Of a DNA stretch of 64,000 bases, positions 61,629-64,000 are shown piece by piece (position 1 is the stretch's first letter; each line of letters begins with the position of its first letter). The stretch lies in NCBI RefSeq assembly GCF_001425235.1, contig NZ_LMEA01000001.1:719855-783854 (forward strand), in the 5' to 3' direction. The notes beneath the pieces were generated by a model. That model searched no databases. It saw only the letters and a list, made by a program, of their open reading frames with translations, and was not told the origin of the DNA. The position numbers and the translations under genes were made by a program. This stretch comes from Devosia sp. Root413D1 (GTDB lineage: Bacteria > Pseudomonadota > Alphaproteobacteria > Rhizobiales > Devosiaceae).

Positions 61629-62624
61629 ATGAGCCTGTTGAAGAAACTGGCAGCTGCCACGGCGCTGACCGCCGTGCTGCTGAGTGCTCCGGCCGCCATG
61701 GCCCAGACCAAGATCGCGCTCGTCGTGAAGTCGCTCGGCAACGGCTTTTTCGATGCCGCCAACAAGGGCGCCCAGGAAGCTGCCAAGGAACTCGGCGATG
61801 TCGAGGTGATCTATACCGGCCCGACCACGGCGACCGCCGAAGGCCAGATCGAGATCATCAACTCGCTGATCGCCCAGAACGTCAACGCCATCGCGATTTC
61901 GGCCAACGATCCGGATGCACTGGTTCCGGCACTGAAGAAGGCGATGGAACGCGGCATCACCGTGATCAGCTGGGATTCGGGCGTCGCGCCTGAGGGCCGT
62001 TCGGTGCACCTCAACCCGTCCGACACCAACCTGATCGGCGAGACCATCATCAAGCTGGCCGCCGACTATCTGCCGGATGGCGGCGATGTGGCGATCCTGT
62101 CGGCCTCCTCCACCGCGACCAACCAGAACGCCTGGATCGAAGCGGCCAAGAAAGTGCTGCCCGAGAAGTTCCCCAAGATCAACCTCGTCGCCACCGTCTA
62201 CGGCGACGACGACTCGGTGAAATCCACCAACGAAGCCAAGGGCCTGATCGCCTCCTACCCGAACCTCAAGGCGATCATCGCCCCGACCACCGTCGGCGTC
62301 GTTGCCGCCGCGCAGGTGGTGACCGATGACAACCTGATCGGCAAGATCAACGTCACTGGCCTGGCGCTCCCGTCCGAGTTCAAGCAGTTCATCGACAACG
62401 GCGCTTCGCAGGCCGTGGCGCTGTGGAACCCGATCGACCTCGGCTACTCGGCCGTGCAGATCGCCTACCAGCTCGCGACCAAGAAGGCCGAAGCCAAGCC
62501 CGGCGCCACCATCTCGATCGGCCGCGTCGGCTCGATCACCCTGGACGACACCAACTCGGCCGCCATGGCCGCGCCGTTCCAGTTCGACAAGTCGAACATT
62601 GAAGAGTTCTCGAAGATCTATTGA
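61629..62624 (+). CDS. rhaS: Rhamnose ABC transporter substrate-binding protein
   Basis: A 331-residue periplasmic binding protein of the CUT2 (RbsB-like) class. The Sec signal peptide ends SAPAAMAQ (residue 25-26). KIALVVKSLGNGFFDAANKG, VNAIAISANDPDALVPALKK, GITVISWDSGVAPEGRSVHL, NAWIEAAKKVLPEKFP and QAVALWNPIDLGYSAVQIAY match RhaS of rhizobia. GGGAGGAAT precedes the ATG. A terminator-like hairpin follows at 62640. It delivers rhamnose to the transporter whose ATPase begins at 62835. Confidence 0.93.
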   Translation: MSLLKKLAAATALTAVLLSAPAAMAQTKIALVVKSLGNGFFDAANKGAQEAAKELGDVEVIYTGPTTATAEGQIEIINSLIAQNVNAIAISANDPDALVPALKKAMERGITVISWDSGVAPEGRSVHLNPSDTNLIGETIIKLAADYLPDGGDVAILSASSTATNQNAWIEAAKKVLPEKFPKINLVATVYGDDDSVKSTNEAKGLIASYPNLKAIIAPTTVGVVAAAQVVTDDNLIGKINVTGLALPSEFKQFIDNGASQAVALWNPIDLGYSAVQIAYQLATKKAEAKPGATISIGRVGSITLDDTNSAAMAAPFQFDKSNIEEFSKIY

Positions 62625-62639
62625 TCCGAGGATGTAGGC

Positions 62640-62673
62640 GCCCGGCGGCTCTGGTCGCCGGGCTTTCTGTTTC
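62640..62673 (+). terminator. Intrinsic terminator-like hairpin after rhaS
   Basis: GCCCGGCG (62640-62647) pairs with CGCCGGGC (62656-62663) and is followed by TTTCTGTTTC. As in the nucleoside operon, it lies between the binding-protein gene and the ATPase gene and would reduce read-through. Confidence 0.75.
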
Positions 62674-62682
62674 GTGGCCCGG

Positions 62683-62812
62683 CCCCTCATCCGGCGCTAC
62701 GCGCCACCTTCTCCCCGACGGGGAGAAGAATCCCGAGAGGCCGGAGCCAGGCACCATTCCTCTCCCCGTCGGGGAGAGGGTGGATCGCGCGAAGCGCGAG
62801 ACGGGTGAGGGG
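62683..62812. repeat. Palindromic element of the CCCCTCATCCG...CGGGTGAGGGG type
   Basis: The outer ends CCCCTCATCCG and CGGGTGAGGGG pair, inside them GCGCTACGCGC and GCGCGAAGCGC, then CACCTTCTCCCCGACGGGG with CCTCTCCCCGTCGGGGAGAG. This type is common between genes in rhizobia and relatives. It lies in the gap between rhaS and rhaT. Confidence 0.78.
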
Positions 62813-62834
62813 TTCACCCACAGAAGTGAGATAA

Positions 62835-64000
62835 ATGTCCCAACCCAAGCTCACCCTTTCCGGCGTCACCAAGTCCTTTCCCGGCGTGCGGGCGCTGCAT
62901 GAGGTGAGCCTCGAGCTCTATCCGGGAGAGGTGACCGCGCTGATCGGCGAGAACGGCGCCGGCAAGTCGACGCTGGTGAAAGTCCTCACCGGCATCTACC
63001 AGCCCGATGCCGGCGAGATCGTGCTCGACGGCAAGCCGGTAAGCCTCAGCTCCGCCCACAAGGCGTTCGAGCTCGGCATCACCGCCATCCACCAGGAAAC
63101 CGTGCTGTTCGACGATCTGAGCGTTGCCGAGAACATCTACCTGGGCCATGCGCCAAAAACCCGCTTCGGCACCATCGACTGGACGCTGATGCGCAGCAAT
63201 GCCCGCCGCGTGCTCTCCGACATGGGCGCCGGCCACATCGATGCCGAGGCCCGGTTGCGCGACCTGTCGATCGCCAACAAGCACCTCGTCGCGGTCGCCC
63301 GCGCCATGTCGATCGACGCCGAAGTGGTGATCATGGACGAGCCGACTGCGGCGCTCTCCCACAAGGAGATCGAGGACCTGTTCGTCCTCATCGAGCTCTT
63401 GAAGGAGGACGGCAAGGCCGTGCTGTTCATCAGCCACAAGTTCGACGAGATCTACCGCATCGCCGACCGCTTCACCGTGTTCCGCGACGGCGAGATGGTC
63501 GGCAAGGGCCTGATCGGCGAGACGCCGCAGAACGACATTATCCGCATGATGGTCGGCCGCTCGGTCGATCACATCTTCCCCCAGCGGGCTCCGGCCATCG
63601 GCGACACGGTGCTGAAGCTCGATGGCCTGAGCCACCCCACCGAGTTCGACGATATCGGCTTCGAGCTCCGGCGCGGCGAGATCCTCGGCTTTTACGGCCT
63701 CGTCGGCGCCGGCCGCTCCGAGGTGATGCAGGCGATCTTCGGGCTGACCCGGACGTCACGTGGCGCGATGACGCTCGACGGCGCGCCGTTCGAGCCGCGC
63801 TCACCCGCCGACGCCATCGCAGCGGGCATCGTCTATGTGCCCGAGGAGCGCGGCAAGCAGGGCGTCGTGGTCGACCTGCCGATCGTCCAGAACGTCTCGC
63901 TGCCCTCGCTCAAGAAGACGTCGCGCCAGGGCTTTCTGCGGATGGCCGAGGAGTTTGCGCTGACCCGAAAATATACCGAGCGGCTCGACCTGCGCGCCGC
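62835..64000 (+). CDS. rhaT: Rhamnose ABC transporter ATPase, 3' part cut by window edge
   Basis: The first 388 codons of a CUT2-type double ATPase. Domain 1: Walker A GENGAGKSTLVKVL (residues 38-51), IHQETVLFDDLSVAENIYLG (Q-loop), RDLSIANKHLVAVARAMSID (degenerate signature) and VVIMDEPTAALS (Walker B). Domain 2 begins with GLVGAGRSEVMQAIFGL and has YVPEERGKQGVVVDL. The second signature and Walker B lie beyond the window. It should be followed by the two permeases and, in the Rhizobium arrangement, by rhaU and the kinase gene rhaK. Confidence 0.92.
   Translation, partial: MSQPKLTLSGVTKSFPGVRALHEVSLELYPGEVTALIGENGAGKSTLVKVLTGIYQPDAGEIVLDGKPVSLSSAHKAFELGITAIHQETVLFDDLSVAENIYLGHAPKTRFGTIDWTLMRSNARRVLSDMGAGHIDAEARLRDLSIANKHLVAVARAMSIDAEVVIMDEPTAALSHKEIEDLFVLIELLKEDGKAVLFISHKFDEIYRIADRFTVFRDGEMVGKGLIGETPQNDIIRMMVGRSVDHIFPQRAPAIGDTVLKLDGLSHPTEFDDIGFELRRGEILGFYGLVGAGRSEVMQAIFGLTRTSRGAMTLDGAPFEPRSPADAIAAGIVYVPEERGKQGVVVDLPIVQNVSLPSLKKTSRQGFLRMAEEFALTRKYTERLDLRA

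Overview
The window is a GC-rich alphaproteobacterial chromosome segment, most like a Devosia-type member of the Hyphomicrobiales (Rhizobiales). This rests on gene order and lineage-typical genes: dnaA preceded by rpsT-mutM and the divergent ubiE-ubiB-dut-moeB block, then dnaN-recF-gyrB; a rhamnose locus laid out as in Rhizobium leguminosarum (rhaDI divergent from rhaRST); an ActS/ActR redox two-component pair; MmcB, DUF2852, DUF2259 and an Atu4866-like protein. No rRNA, tRNA, CRISPR array, transposase or phage gene was recognised.

Layout. (1) 1-15241 is a nucleoside and sugar salvage region. On the minus strand are cytidine deaminase, a creatininase-family protein, an adenine-deaminase-like protein, a LacI regulator, a GATase1-like protein, an orphan RarA C-terminal-domain protein, ribokinase and the start of an alpha-galactosidase. 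Facing them is a plus-strand operon: amidohydrolase/deaminase, nucleoside hydrolase and a BMP-type nucleoside ABC transporter. A perfect LacI-type palindrome lies in the promoter of this operon, and a close match lies in front of the LacI gene, so one regulator probably controls uptake, N-glycosidic cleavage, base deamination and ribose phosphorylation. (2) 15346-18126 holds an MFS exporter with a Tat-exported cyclophilin-like protein and a divergent LysR. (3) 18144-33846 is the replication neighbourhood: moeB-like, DUF2259, dut, a lipoprotein, ubiB, ubiE, then mutM, rpsT, a long non-coding leader, dnaA, dnaN, recF and gyrB. An LD-carboxypeptidase gene between dnaA and dnaN is broken by an out-of-frame internal deletion.

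(4) 33850-37562 is accessory: a nucleotidyltransferase, a string of very small genes (26, 80, 30 and 44 codons) ending in an intrinsic terminator, an AraC regulator and a MerR regulator with an extra C-terminal domain. (5) 37874-48484 is core: class A PBP, SDR, a secreted protein, lipoamide dehydrogenase, a YgjP-type metallopeptidase, DUF2852, ActS, ActR and a beta-CASP ribonuclease. (6) 48670-54520 has three related MFS transporters with mmcB embedded among them, a degenerate receiver-domain protein and a LysR. (7) 54726-56846 is a DUF1127 small protein coupled to two aldo/keto reductases. (8) 57003-64000 is the L-rhamnose locus, cut by the window end inside the transporter ATPase.

The gaps carry many C-rich palindromic elements of several families, some with perfect inverted repeats of 14-26 bp. 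One locus (30816-30840) looks like an internally deleted copy of a family seen intact at 43033 and 56853. Start codons were chosen from Shine-Dalgarno matches, stop/start overlaps and family N-termini. Functions are read from motifs and family resemblance by eye; no database search was run.
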